From: Pseudoalteromonas lipolytica
GTDB lineage: Bacteria; Pseudomonadota; Gammaproteobacteria; Enterobacterales; Alteromonadaceae
Direction of reading: 5' to 3'
NCBI RefSeq assembly: GCF_001306915.1
Contig: NZ_LJTC01000019.1
Coordinates: forward strand, 1 to 32,083
DNA: 32,083 nucleotides
Below, one piece after another: positions 16,438-24,382 of this stretch. The position numbers and the translations under genes are program-made. Numbering within the stretch: position 1 is the stretch's first letter; each line of letters begins with the position of its first letter. Below the pieces are notes generated by a model. It did not search any database. It was given only the letters and a program-made list of their open reading frames with translations, and was not told where the DNA came from.

Positions 16438-16815
16438 ATGAGCACGAATGTAGAAACACCATCAAGTGCGATGGATTCAGTAAAGTGGATTGTAGCAATT
16501 GCGCTACTAGCAGGCGCAGTCGTTGGTAACCACATGTATGCAGACCAATCTGTATTATTACGTGCTATTGGTGTAGTGGTTGCTGTTGCAGCTGGTTTAG
16601 GCATTGCCTCACTAACTGAAAAAGGTCGTACTTTTCTTGCGTTTGCAAAAGAAGCACGTATCGAAGTACGTAAAGTTGTGTGGCCAACTCGCCAAGAAAC
16701 AACACATACGACATTAATTGTAATGGTTGCAACTGTGATTATGGCGCTTATCCTTTGGGGATTAGATGGCATTTTATTCCGCGCAGTAGGCTTTTTAACT
16801 GGATTGGAGATCTAA
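16438..16815 (+). CDS. secE: Preprotein translocase subunit SecE
   Basis: A 125-aa inner-membrane protein, the small subunit that clamps SecY in the SecYEG channel. It has three hydrophobic segments (about 15-34, 40-58 and 91-115), the three-helix form of gammaproteobacteria, and the conserved cytoplasmic amphipathic region with EVRKVVWPTRQET at 76-88. Length matches E. coli SecE (127 aa). It is followed by nusG after 4 nt, the classic secE-nusG pair. Confidence 0.96.
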   Translation: MSTNVETPSSAMDSVKWIVAIALLAGAVVGNHMYADQSVLLRAIGVVVAVAAGLGIASLTEKGRTFLAFAKEARIEVRKVVWPTRQETTHTTLIVMVATVIMALILWGLDGILFRAVGFLTGLEI

Positions 16816-16819
16816 TCCC

Positions 16820-17377
16820 ATGTCGGATGAGAAGAACGAAAAGAAACTACGTTGGTACGTAGTACAAGCTTTCTCTGGTTACGAGAAGCGTGTAGCACAA
16901 ACTATTCTTGAGCACATCAAGATCGAAGGTTTGGAAGATAGTTTTGGTGAAGTATTAGTACCAACTGAAGAAGTTGTTGAGATGCGCGCTGGCCAAAAGC
17001 GTAAGTCTGAGCGTAAATTCTTCCCAGGTTACGTACTAGTTCAAATGGACATGAACGATGCAAGCTGGCACCTAGTGAACAGCACTGCTCGTGTTATGGG
17101 CTTCATTGGTGGTACGTCTGATCGTCCAGCACCAATTAGCCAAAAAGAAGCTGACCGCATCTTAAACCGTCTTCAAGAGAACTCTGAAGCACCTAAGCCA
17201 GCTACATTATTCGAGCCAGGCGAAGTTGTTCGTGTTATCGATGGTCCATTTGCTGACTTCAGCGGTGTTGTTGAAGAAGTTGATTACGAGAAGAGCCGCG
17301 TGAAAGTGTCTGTTCTTATCTTCGGTCGTTCGACACCTGTTGACCTTGAATTTGGTCAAGTTGAGCAAGACAAGTAA
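16820..17377 (+). CDS. nusG: Transcription termination/antitermination factor NusG
   Basis: A 185-aa factor that binds RNA polymerase, suppresses pausing and links it to Rho or, through S10, to the ribosome. The NGN domain starts with RWYVVQAFSGYEKRVAQ (11-27) and includes FFPGYVLVQM. The KOW domain (about 129-182) includes GEVVRVIDGPFADFSGVVEEVD. Length is close to E. coli NusG (181 aa). It lies 4 nt after secE, with GGAG inside the secE end as ribosome binding site. Hairpins at 17393-17466 end this unit. Confidence 0.97.
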   Translation: MSDEKNEKKLRWYVVQAFSGYEKRVAQTILEHIKIEGLEDSFGEVLVPTEEVVEMRAGQKRKSERKFFPGYVLVQMDMNDASWHLVNSTARVMGFIGGTSDRPAPISQKEADRILNRLQENSEAPKPATLFEPGEVVRVIDGPFADFSGVVEEVDYEKSRVKVSVLIFGRSTPVDLEFGQVEQDK

Positions 17378-17392
17378 GTAAAAAATTAAAGC

Positions 17393-17418
17393 TGCCAAAA
17401 TCGTTTAATATTTTGGCA
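17393..17418 (+). other. Hairpin directly after nusG, without T-run
   Basis: A perfect 9-bp stem TGCCAAAAT/ATTTTGGCA (17393-17401 with 17410-17418) with an 8-nt loop. It stands just before the true terminator and may protect or process the nusG 3' end (inference). Confidence 0.55.
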
Positions 17419-17427
17419 ATAAGCTTG

Positions 17428-17466
17428 AAAAAGGCCGCTGATTAACTTATAATCAGCGGCCTTTTT
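17428..17466 (+). terminator. Strong rho-independent terminator after nusG
   Basis: A perfect 16-bp stem (17428-17443 with 17451-17466), GC-rich at its core (GGCCGCTG/CAGCGGCC), ending in five T residues on plus and preceded by five A residues, so it could work on both strands. It separates secE-nusG from rplK. Confidence 0.92.
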
Positions 17467-17524
17467 GTGTTAGGGCAAGTTACAACTTGTTTTATCACTA
17501 AAAAGTGAGAACCAATTTTTAAAC

Positions 17525-17573
17525 TGGGAAGCCGTTAGAGTACGCGTCCTCGCGCGCACAAGGCTATGACCCA
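17525..17573 (+). promoter_or_regulatory. L1 (RplA) autoregulatory site in the rplK leader
   Basis: TGGG-A-AGCC (17525-17533) pairs with GGCT-ATGA-CCCA (17562-17573): two 4-bp helices around an asymmetric A/ATGA internal loop. This is the shape by which L1 recognises both 23S rRNA and its own mRNA in bacteria. A small CGCG-TCCT-CGCG hairpin (17543-17554) caps it. It lies 18 nt before the rplK ATG, where bound L1 would block translation of rplK and, by coupling, rplA. Confidence 0.75.
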
Positions 17574-17591
17574 CCAAATGAGGTATTTATT

Positions 17592-18020
17592 ATGGCTAAA
17601 AAAGTTGAAGCTATTATCAAGCTACAAGTTGCCGCTGGTATGGCTAACCCTAGTCCTCCAGTAGGTCCAGCACTAGGTCAACACGGTGTAAACATCATGG
17701 AATTCTGTAAAGCGTTCAACGCACGTACAGAATCTATCGAAAAAGGCGCTCCAGTTCCTGTAGTGATCTCTGTTTACGGTGACCGTTCTTTCACGTTCGA
17801 CATGAAAACTCCACCGGCTGCTTACTTACTTAAGAAAGCTGCAGGCATCAAATCAGGTTCTGGCCGTCCTAACACTGAAAAAGTGGGTACAGTAACTCGT
17901 GCTCAACTTGAAGAAATCGTTGAGACAAAACGACCTGACCTTACAGCGGCTGATATGGACGCTGCAGTTCGCACTATCGCAGGTTCTGCGCGTGCGATGG
18001 GCTTGAACGTAGAGGACTAA
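17592..18020 (+). CDS. rplK: 50S ribosomal protein L11
   Basis: A 142-aa protein of the GTPase-associated centre of the large subunit, where it binds 23S rRNA with L10 and takes part in factor-dependent GTP hydrolysis and the stringent response. N-terminal IKLQVAAGMANPSPPVGPALGQHGVNIMEFCKAFN and the C-terminal RNA-binding end with GSARAMGLNVED are family standard, and the length equals that of E. coli L11. GAGG lies before the ATG. It is the first gene of the rplK-rplA unit, with an L1 target site in its leader. Confidence 0.98.
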   Translation: MAKKVEAIIKLQVAAGMANPSPPVGPALGQHGVNIMEFCKAFNARTESIEKGAPVPVVISVYGDRSFTFDMKTPPAAYLLKKAAGIKSGSGRPNTEKVGTVTRAQLEEIVETKRPDLTAADMDAAVRTIAGSARAMGLNVED

Positions 18021-18024
18021 GATA

Positions 18025-18729
18025 ATGGCAAAATTAACTAAACGTATGCGTACTATCCGCGAAAAAGTGGATGTAACTAAAGATTACGAAATCAACGAAG
18101 CAGTTGCTCTTTTAAAAGAGTTAGCGACAGCTAAATTCGTAGAAAGTGTTGACGTTGCTGTTAACCTTGGTATCGATGCTCGTAAATCTGACCAAAACGT
18201 ACGTGGTGCAACTGTACTACCTAACGGTACTGGTCGTGAAGTTCGTGTTGCTGTATTCACACAAGGCGCTAACGCAGATGCTGCGAAAGAAGCTGGTGCT
18301 GAATTAGTGGGCATGGAAGATCTTGCTGATCTAGTTAAGAAAGGCGAGATGAACTTTGACGTTGTTGTTGCATCTCCAGACGCTATGCGTGTTGTTGGTC
18401 AACTAGGTCAAATCTTAGGTCCACGTGGTCTAATGCCAAACCCTAAAACTGGTACTGTAACGCCTAACGTTGCAGAAGCAGTTAAAAACGCGAAAGCAGG
18501 TCAAGTTCGTTACCGTAACGACAAGAACGGTATCATCCATACTACTATCGGTAAGGTTGATTTCACTGCTGAGCAACTTCAACAAAACCTTGAAGCTCTT
18601 ATTGTTGCGCTTAAGAAGGCTAAACCTTCTCAAGCAAAAGGTACTTACGTGAAGAAAGTAACTATCTCTACAACAATGGGCGCAGGTGTTGCTGTTGACC
18701 AAAACTCTCTAAGCACAGTTGTTGCTTAA
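18025..18729 (+). CDS. rplA: 50S ribosomal protein L1
   Basis: A 234-aa protein, the same length as E. coli L1. It forms the mobile L1 stalk near the E site and represses its own operon by binding the rplK leader. The stretch GPRGLMPNPKTGTV (about 136-149) and the C-terminal TTMGAGVAVD are conserved. It begins 4 nt after rplK with GAGG inside the rplK end, so translation is probably coupled, as the autoregulation model needs. It ends 12 nt before a terminator stem. Confidence 0.98.
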   Translation: MAKLTKRMRTIREKVDVTKDYEINEAVALLKELATAKFVESVDVAVNLGIDARKSDQNVRGATVLPNGTGREVRVAVFTQGANADAAKEAGAELVGMEDLADLVKKGEMNFDVVVASPDAMRVVGQLGQILGPRGLMPNPKTGTVTPNVAEAVKNAKAGQVRYRNDKNGIIHTTIGKVDFTAEQLQQNLEALIVALKKAKPSQAKGTYVKKVTISTTMGAGVAVDQNSLSTVVA

Positions 18730-18741
18730 TTAAGAGTTTAC

Positions 18742-18778
18742 ATGGCGCGAAATTTGAACTATAATTTTGCGCCATTTT
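18742..18778 (+). terminator. Terminator/attenuator after rplA
   Basis: A 13-bp stem with one G-T pair (18742-18754 with 18763-18775, ATGGCGC...GCGCCAT), an 8-nt loop and a short T-run continuing to 18778. It separates rplKA from the rplJL-rpoBC unit, probably with some readthrough. Confidence 0.8.
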
Positions 18779-18861
18779 GTTGAGAAAGTTAATTTCAAAA
18801 CAAGTAAAGAATTCGGGTTGAAGTCCATAATTTCGTAATGCCTTCGGGTAAAAACGATAAA

Positions 18862-18994
18862 TTGGACTTCCGTCCAAGACCGTAGGCGGCTTCGGCCTTA
18901 ATATTTTACCTACGTAGACGGTGTGAATCCCCAGATAGATTTTTCCTAATCTTCTGGCTCTCGCCGTAAAAAGCATCTCCATCTTAGATGGGGA
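18862..18994 (+). promoter_or_regulatory. L10 leader (autoregulatory mRNA structure for L10-L7/L12)
   Basis: The 319-nt gap before rplJ carries a series of stems: TTGGAC/GTCCAA (18862-18877); CGTAGG/CCTACG (18881-18886 with 18909-18914) enclosing a GGC-TTCG-GCC tetraloop hairpin; ACGGT/GCCGT (18918-18922 with 18963-18967) enclosing a bulged 10-bp hairpin at 18931-18957; and TCTCCATC/GATGGGGA (18976-18994). The third has unpaired purine-rich strands at its base, as in the kink-turn that binds L10 in E. coli. In that system L10-(L12)4 represses rplJ. A promoter for rplJ probably lies at its start, but I could not assign the hexamers. Confidence 0.7.
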
Positions 18995-19048
18995 AGAGTA
19001 GAACAGGGAAGCCAATTTCGGCAACCCATTAAACCAGGAGTAACACCC

Positions 19049-19543
19049 ATGGCTTTAAATCTTCAAGGCAAAAAAGCAATTGTTGCTGAAGTCAACGAAG
19101 CAGCCACTGGTGCTCTTTCTGCAGTTGTTGCAGATTCTCGTGGTGTAACAGTTGGTGCTATCACTGCCCTTCGTAAAGAAGCTCGTGAAGCTGGTGTATG
19201 GATGAAAGTTGTTCGTAACACTTTAGCTAAACGTGCTGTTGAAGGTACAGATTTTGAGTGCCTTTCTGACTCACTTGTAGGTCCAAGCTTAATCGCTTTC
19301 TCTTCAGAGCACCCAGGTGCTGCTGCGCGTATCTTCAAAGATTTCGCGAAGAAGAACGAGAAATTCGAAGTTAAGACGGCTGCATTTGAAGGTAACGTAG
19401 TAGACGCAGCTATGCTAGCAACTCTACCTACTTACGACGAAGCTGTTGCACGCTTAATGAGCGCTATGAAAGAAGCGTCTGCAGGTAAATTGTGTAAAAC
19501 AATTGAAGCAGTACGTGTACAGAAAGAAGAGCAAGCTGCTTAA
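19049..19543 (+). CDS. rplJ: 50S ribosomal protein L10
   Basis: A 164-aa protein (E. coli 165). It anchors the L7/L12 dimers by its C-terminal helix and binds 23S rRNA next to L11 by its N-terminal domain (MALNLQGKKAIVAEVNEAA, ALRKEAREAGVWMKVVRNTLAKRA). AGGAG is well placed before the ATG. It is the first gene of the rplJ-rplL-rpoB-rpoC unit and autogenously controlled through the preceding leader. Confidence 0.98.
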   Translation: MALNLQGKKAIVAEVNEAATGALSAVVADSRGVTVGAITALRKEAREAGVWMKVVRNTLAKRAVEGTDFECLSDSLVGPSLIAFSSEHPGAAARIFKDFAKKNEKFEVKTAAFEGNVVDAAMLATLPTYDEAVARLMSAMKEASAGKLCKTIEAVRVQKEEQAA

Positions 19544-19560
19544 TTTTAAGCTGTTTTTTT
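19538..19560 (+). terminator. Weak hairpin with T-run between rplJ and rplL
   Basis: The palindrome GCTTAA-TT-TTAAGC overlaps the rplJ stop and is followed after TG by seven T residues (19554-19560). The stem is short and AT-rich, so it is at most a weak pause or attenuator site. Confidence 0.25.
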
Positions 19561-19624
19561 GTTCACTTTCGGTGTAATATTTTTTTTGGGCTATATTTAG
19601 TCCGTAATAATTAGGAAATTTGTA

Positions 19625-19987
19625 ATGTCTGTAACTAAAGACCAAATCCTTGATGCTATTGCTGAAATGTCAGTAATGGACGTTGTTGCTCTAGTTGAAG
19701 CAATGGAAGAAAAATTCGGCGTAACTGCAGCTGCTGCTGTTGTTGCTGGTCCTGCTGCTGAAGCAGCTGAAGAAAAGACTGAGTTCGACGTAATCCTTAC
19801 TGGCGCTGGCGCTAACAAGGTTGCAGCTATCAAAGCTGTACGTGGTGCTACTGGTCTTGGCCTTAAAGAAGCTAAAGCACTTGTTGAAGCTGCTCCTGCA
19901 CCTATCAAAGAAGGTGTATCTAAAGAAGAAGCTGAAGCACTTGCAAAAGACCTTACTGAAGCTGGTGCTGAAGTTGAGGTTAAGTAA
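19625..19987 (+). CDS. rplL: 50S ribosomal protein L7/L12
   Basis: A 120-aa acidic stalk protein present in several copies per ribosome that recruits translation GTPases. The N-terminal dimerisation helices (LDAIAEMSVMDVVALVEAMEEKFGV), an Ala-rich hinge at about 36-52 and the C-terminal factor-binding domain with KVAAIKAVRGATGLGLKEAKALVE are all present, and the length matches the family. AGGA lies before the ATG. High stalk copy number fits with its own ribosome binding site and the 81-nt spacer after rplJ. Confidence 0.98.
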   Translation: MSVTKDQILDAIAEMSVMDVVALVEAMEEKFGVTAAAAVVAGPAAEAAEEKTEFDVILTGAGANKVAAIKAVRGATGLGLKEAKALVEAAPAPIKEGVSKEEAEALAKDLTEAGAEVEVK

Positions 19988-20028
19988 TCTAGCTTACGCT
20001 AGGTTCGCTGCCTGAGTAATCAGGCAAG

Positions 20029-20059
20029 GGCTGGTGATTATTTAATCACCGGCCTTTTT
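20029..20059 (+). terminator. Attenuator between rplL and rpoB
   Basis: An 11-bp stem with one T-G pair (20029-20039 with 20044-20054, GGCTGGTGATT/AATCACCGGCC), a 4-nt loop and five T residues. By analogy with E. coli, partial termination here would lower rpoBC expression relative to the ribosomal proteins. Two small hairpins precede it (19989-20002 and 20010-20025). Confidence 0.88.
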
Positions 20060-20112
20060 GCGCTATAGAGCGATGCAATCCTGTAACGCAAATAAAATCT
20101 AATTTTCTCTTT

Positions 20113-20226
20113 ACTTTCAAGTTGTTACCTGTTTTGGTATTGAAAGTGTCAGAGCAAAATAGAACAACAATTTAATGTTGTACATCTTGGCTTAGATGCC
20201 AGTTAAGTCTGTTCTTACAAGAACAG
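20113..20226 (+). promoter_or_regulatory. Structured rplL-rpoB spacer, candidate RNase III processing region
   Basis: After the attenuator come three more pairings: ACTTTCAA/TTGAAAGT (20113-20120 with 20140-20147) enclosing TACC/GGTA; ACAACA/TGTTGT (20164-20169 with 20176-20181); and CTGTTCTT/AAGAACAG (20209-20216 with 20219-20226). In E. coli RNase III cuts the rplL-rpoB spacer, so an equivalent role is plausible but inferred. Confidence 0.5.
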
Positions 20227-20259
20227 GTCGGGTCAAAGATCAGCAAGCTGAGGAACCCC

Positions 20260-23200
20260 ATGGCTTACTCTTATTCTGAAAAGAAACGTATCCGTAAGGA
20301 TTTTGGTAAACGTCCACAAGTTTTGGATATACCTTTCTTACTGTCGACGCAGTTAGAATCGTTTAAAAAATTCTTAGTCCCTGACGCTGATGGCGATCAC
20401 GGTTTGGAAGCTGCTTTCCGTTCTGTGTTTCCTATCAAAAGCTACTCGGGAAATTCTGAGCTTCAATACGTAAGTTATCGTATTGGTGAGCCAGTATTCG
20501 ATGTAAAAGAATGTCAAATTCGCGGTGTGACTTATTCTGCTCCACTTCGCGTAAAATTGCGTCTTGTGGTGATGGACAAAGAAGCACCAGGCACAGTTAA
20601 AGACATTAAAGAGCAAGAAGTTTACATGGGCGAAATTCCGCTCATGACTGATACCGGTACCTTTGTTATCAATGGTACAGAGCGTGTTATCGTTTCTCAG
20701 CTACACCGTAGCCCTGGTGTATTCTTTGATAACGACCGCGGTAAAACTCACTCGTCAGGTAAAGTACTTTATAACGCGCGTGTAATTCCTTACCGTGGTT
20801 CATGGTTAGACTTCGAGTTTGATGCAAAAGATAACCTTTATGTACGTATTGACCGTCGTCGTAAATTACCGGCGTCAATCATCCTACGTGCACTTGAGTA
20901 CTCAACGGATGAAATCCTAGAGATATTCTTCGATACAACTGCGTTTGAAGTTGCTGACGGTAAAGTTCTCATGGAACTTGTTCCTTCACGCTTACGTGGT
21001 GAAACTGCCGCTTTTGATATCAAAGGCGAAGACGGTGAAGTCCTTGTTGAAGCGGGTCGTCGTATTACTGCGCGTCACATCAAGAACATCGAGAAAAAAG
21101 GTATTAACCAATTAGAAGTACCGCATGAGTACATCATTGGTCGTGTTGTAGCTAAAAACTATGTTGATGAGTCAACGGGTGAGATCATCGCAAACGCGAA
21201 TGACGAGCTATCACTTGAGCTAATGGCTGAATTGGTTAAAGCAGGTCACACTAAGATTGATACACTATATATCAACGAAGTGGACAGCGGCGCCTACATG
21301 TCAGATACATTACGTATCGACACAACAAGCAACCGTTTAGAAGCATTAGTAGAAATTTATCGCATGATGCGCCCAGGCGAGCCACCGACGAAAGACGCGG
21401 CTGAAGCCTTATTTGATAACTTGTTCTTCTCTGACGAGCGTTACGATTTATCAACAGTTGGTCGTATGAAGTTCAATAGCCGTGTAGGTTATGACTCAGA
21501 TACTGGCCCTGGCACATTATCGAAAGAAGACATCGTAGCTGTTATGAAAGTGCTTATCGCTATTCGTAACGGTGTTGGCGATGTTGATGATATCGACCAC
21601 TTAGGCAACCGTCGTATCCGTAGTGTTGGCGAAATGGCTGAGAACCAATTCCGCGTTGGTCTAGTACGTGTTGAGCGTGCTGTACGTGAGCGTTTAAGCT
21701 TAGGTGACCTTGACGCTGTAATGCCACAAGATCTTATTAACGCTAAGCCTATTTCGGCTGCGGTTAAAGAGTTCTTTGGTTCATCTCAGTTATCACAGTT
21801 CATGGACCAAAATAACCCGCTTTCAGAAGTAACGCACAAGCGTCGTATTTCTGCATTAGGCCCGGGTGGTTTAACACGTGAACGCGCTGGCTTCGAGGTT
21901 CGAGACGTTCACGTAACTCACTATGGTCGTGTATGTCCAATCGAAACGCCTGAGGGTCCAAACATCGGTCTAATTAACTCATTGTCTACGTACGCACGTA
22001 CTAATGACTATGGTTTCTTAGAAACACCTTACCGTAAAGTGGTAAACGGTGTAGTTACTGATGAAGTAGATTACTTATCAGCCATTGAAGAAGGTCAGTT
22101 TGTTATCGCTCAGGCGAACTCAAACTTGAACGAAAACAATGAGTTTGTTGATGAACTAATTCCATGTCGTCACAAAGGTGAATCAACCTTTATGGGCAAA
22201 ATGGACCAACAATATATGGACGTATCACCACAACAGGTGATCTCTGTAGCGGCAGCACTTATCCCGTTCCTAGAACACGATGATGCTAACCGTGCATTGA
22301 TGGGTTCAAACATGCAACGTCAAGCCGTACCAACACTTATCGCGGACAAACCGCTGGTAGGTACAGGTATCGAGCTGACACTAGCGAAAGATTCTGGTGT
22401 AACTATCGTTGCTAAGCGTGGTGGTGAAGTAATGTATGCGGATGCAAGCCGCATCGTTGTAAATGTACATGAAGATGAGCGTATTCCAGGTGAAGCGGGC
22501 ATCGATATTTACAACCTTACTAAATACACTCGCTCAAACCAAAATACATGTATTAACCAAAAACCAACTTGTATGGTTGGTGAGCCGGTAACACGTGGTG
22601 ACGTATTAGCAGATGGTCCTTCGACTGACTTAGGTGACTTAGCACTTGGTCAAAACCTTCGCGTGGCATTCATGCCATGGAACGGTTATAACTTCGAGGA
22701 TTCAATCCTACTATCTGAGCGTGTAGTTCAAGAAGATCGTCTAACGACTATCCACATTCAAGAACTACAATGTATCGCACGTGATACTAAATTAGGTCCT
22801 GAAGAGATCACAGCAGATATCCCTAACGTAGGTGAGTCTGCACTAGGCAAGCTTGATGAATCAGGCGTTGTTTATATCGGTGCTGAAGTTAAAGGCGGCG
22901 ATATCCTAGTAGGTAAAGTGACTCCGAAAGGCGAAACGCAATTAACACCAGAAGAAAAGCTACTACGTGCTATCTTCGGTGAGAAAGCGTCAGACGTTAA
23001 AGACAGCTCTTTACGCGTACCAAACTCTGTAACTGGTACTGTAATCGACGTACAAGTTTTCACCCGTGACGGTGTTGAAAAAGATAAGCGTGCGTTAGAA
23101 GTTGAAGACATGCAGCTTCGCGAAGCGAAGAAAGACTTCAACGAAGAGTTCCGTATCTTAGAAGCAGGTGTATTAGACCGTGCTCGTAAGTTACTTGTTG

Positions 23201-24285
23201 ACGCAGGTCTGAACGCAGATTCAATTGCATCACTAAATGCTGAAAAGCTGCTTACTCAAAGCCTTGCTGAAGAAGACAAGCAAGCTGAACTTGAGCAACT
23301 AGCTGCCCAGTACGATGAGCTTAAAGCTGAATACGATAAGAAGTTTGAAAACAAACGTCGTAAGATCACTCAAGGTGATGACTTAGCACCAGGCGTACTT
23401 AAGATTGTTAAAGTATACCTAGCTGTTAAACGTCGTATCCAACCAGGTGATAAGATGGCGGGTCGTCACGGTAACAAAGGTGTTATCTCGACTATCGTAC
23501 CAGTAGAAGATATGCCATACGATGACAAAGGTCGTACGGTAGACATCGTTCTGAACCCGCTAGGTGTACCATCACGTATGAACATCGGTCAGATCCTAGA
23601 AACACACATGGGTCTTGCTGCACGTGGTGTGGGTGAGCGTTTAGAAGAAATGATGAAAGAGCAGCGTGAACTGCACGAAATCCGTAGCTTCGTTAAGAAA
23701 GTTTACGAATTAGGTGATTGTCGTCAGAAAGTTGATATCGACTCGTTCTCTGATGATGAAGTTCGTCGCTTAGCTGATAACTTGAAAGGTGGTTTACCGA
23801 TCGCAACTCCAGCCTTTGATGGTGCTCGTGAAAGCGAAATCAAAGACTTACTAGAGCTTGGTGGTTATCCAAGAAGCGGTCAAGTTACACTTTATGATGG
23901 CCGTACTGGCGATCAGTTCGAACGTCAAGTAACTGTTGGTTACATGTACATGCTGAAACTTAACCACTTGGTTGATGACAAGATGCACGCACGTTCAACT
24001 GGTTCTTACAGCCTTGTTACTCAGCAGCCGCTGGGTGGTAAAGCTCAGTTCGGTGGCCAGCGTTTCGGTGAGATGGAGGTGTGGGCACTAGAAGCTTACG
24101 GTGCTGCATATACTCTACAAGAAATGCTAACAGTGAAATCGGATGACGTGAACGGTCGTACTAAGATGTATAAGAACATCGTAGATGGTAACCATAAGAT
24201 GGAACCAGGTATGCCAGAATCGTTCAACGTATTATTGAAAGAAATCCGCTCACTGGGTATCAACATCGAGTTGGAAGAAAATTAA
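20260..24285 (+). CDS. rpoB: RNA polymerase subunit beta
   Basis: A 1341-aa subunit (E. coli 1342) that with RpoC forms the catalytic core. Residue numbering matches E. coli in the rifampicin region (FFGSSQLSQFMDQ from 505; D516, H526 and S531 all wild type), so no rifampicin-resistance change is seen. Downstream the ETPEGPNIGLI stretch, the MPWNGYNFEDSILLSERVV motif and the C-terminal clamp-contacting GGKAQFGGQRFGEMEVWALEAYGAA are intact. GAGG precedes the ATG. Readthrough of the attenuator at 20029-20059 is needed for expression unless an internal promoter exists. rpoC follows after 97 nt. Confidence 0.99.
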   Translation: MAYSYSEKKRIRKDFGKRPQVLDIPFLLSTQLESFKKFLVPDADGDHGLEAAFRSVFPIKSYSGNSELQYVSYRIGEPVFDVKECQIRGVTYSAPLRVKLRLVVMDKEAPGTVKDIKEQEVYMGEIPLMTDTGTFVINGTERVIVSQLHRSPGVFFDNDRGKTHSSGKVLYNARVIPYRGSWLDFEFDAKDNLYVRIDRRRKLPASIILRALEYSTDEILEIFFDTTAFEVADGKVLMELVPSRLRGETAAFDIKGEDGEVLVEAGRRITARHIKNIEKKGINQLEVPHEYIIGRVVAKNYVDESTGEIIANANDELSLELMAELVKAGHTKIDTLYINEVDSGAYMSDTLRIDTTSNRLEALVEIYRMMRPGEPPTKDAAEALFDNLFFSDERYDLSTVGRMKFNSRVGYDSDTGPGTLSKEDIVAVMKVLIAIRNGVGDVDDIDHLGNRRIRSVGEMAENQFRVGLVRVERAVRERLSLGDLDAVMPQDLINAKPISAAVKEFFGSSQLSQFMDQNNPLSEVTHKRRISALGPGGLTRERAGFEVRDVHVTHYGRVCPIETPEGPNIGLINSLSTYARTNDYGFLETPYRKVVNGVVTDEVDYLSAIEEGQFVIAQANSNLNENNEFVDELIPCRHKGESTFMGKMDQQYMDVSPQQVISVAAALIPFLEHDDANRALMGSNMQRQAVPTLIADKPLVGTGIELTLAKDSGVTIVAKRGGEVMYADASRIVVNVHEDERIPGEAGIDIYNLTKYTRSNQNTCINQKPTCMVGEPVTRGDVLADGPSTDLGDLALGQNLRVAFMPWNGYNFEDSILLSERVVQEDRLTTIHIQELQCIARDTKLGPEEITADIPNVGESALGKLDESGVVYIGAEVKGGDILVGKVTPKGETQLTPEEKLLRAIFGEKASDVKDSSLRVPNSVTGTVIDVQVFTRDGVEKDKRALEVEDMQLREAKKDFNEEFRILEAGVLDRARKLLVDAGLNADSIASLNAEKLLTQSLAEEDKQAELEQLAAQYDELKAEYDKKFENKRRKITQGDDLAPGVLKIVKVYLAVKRRIQPGDKMAGRHGNKGVISTIVPVEDMPYDDKGRTVDIVLNPLGVPSRMNIGQILETHMGLAARGVGERLEEMMKEQRELHEIRSFVKKVYELGDCRQKVDIDSFSDDEVRRLADNLKGGLPIATPAFDGARESEIKDLLELGGYPRSGQVTLYDGRTGDQFERQVTVGYMYMLKLNHLVDDKMHARSTGSYSLVTQQPLGGKAQFGGQRFGEMEVWALEAYGAAYTLQEMLTVKSDDVNGRTKMYKNIVDGNHKMEPGMPESFNVLLKEIRSLGINIELEEN

Positions 24286-24382
24286 GCCATTTAGGTGCGG
24301 CGTAAGCCGCACCTGTTAGGCCGAATAGAATGTAGGGGCGATTGGTTCGCCCTCAAGATTAACCTCCGACAGGAGAGCTAAG

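Noticed and set aside
21772..21960. Rifampicin-resistance change in rpoB
   Set aside because: The region 505-533 is wild type at D516, H526 and S531. The only differences seen nearby are conservative or outside the known sites.
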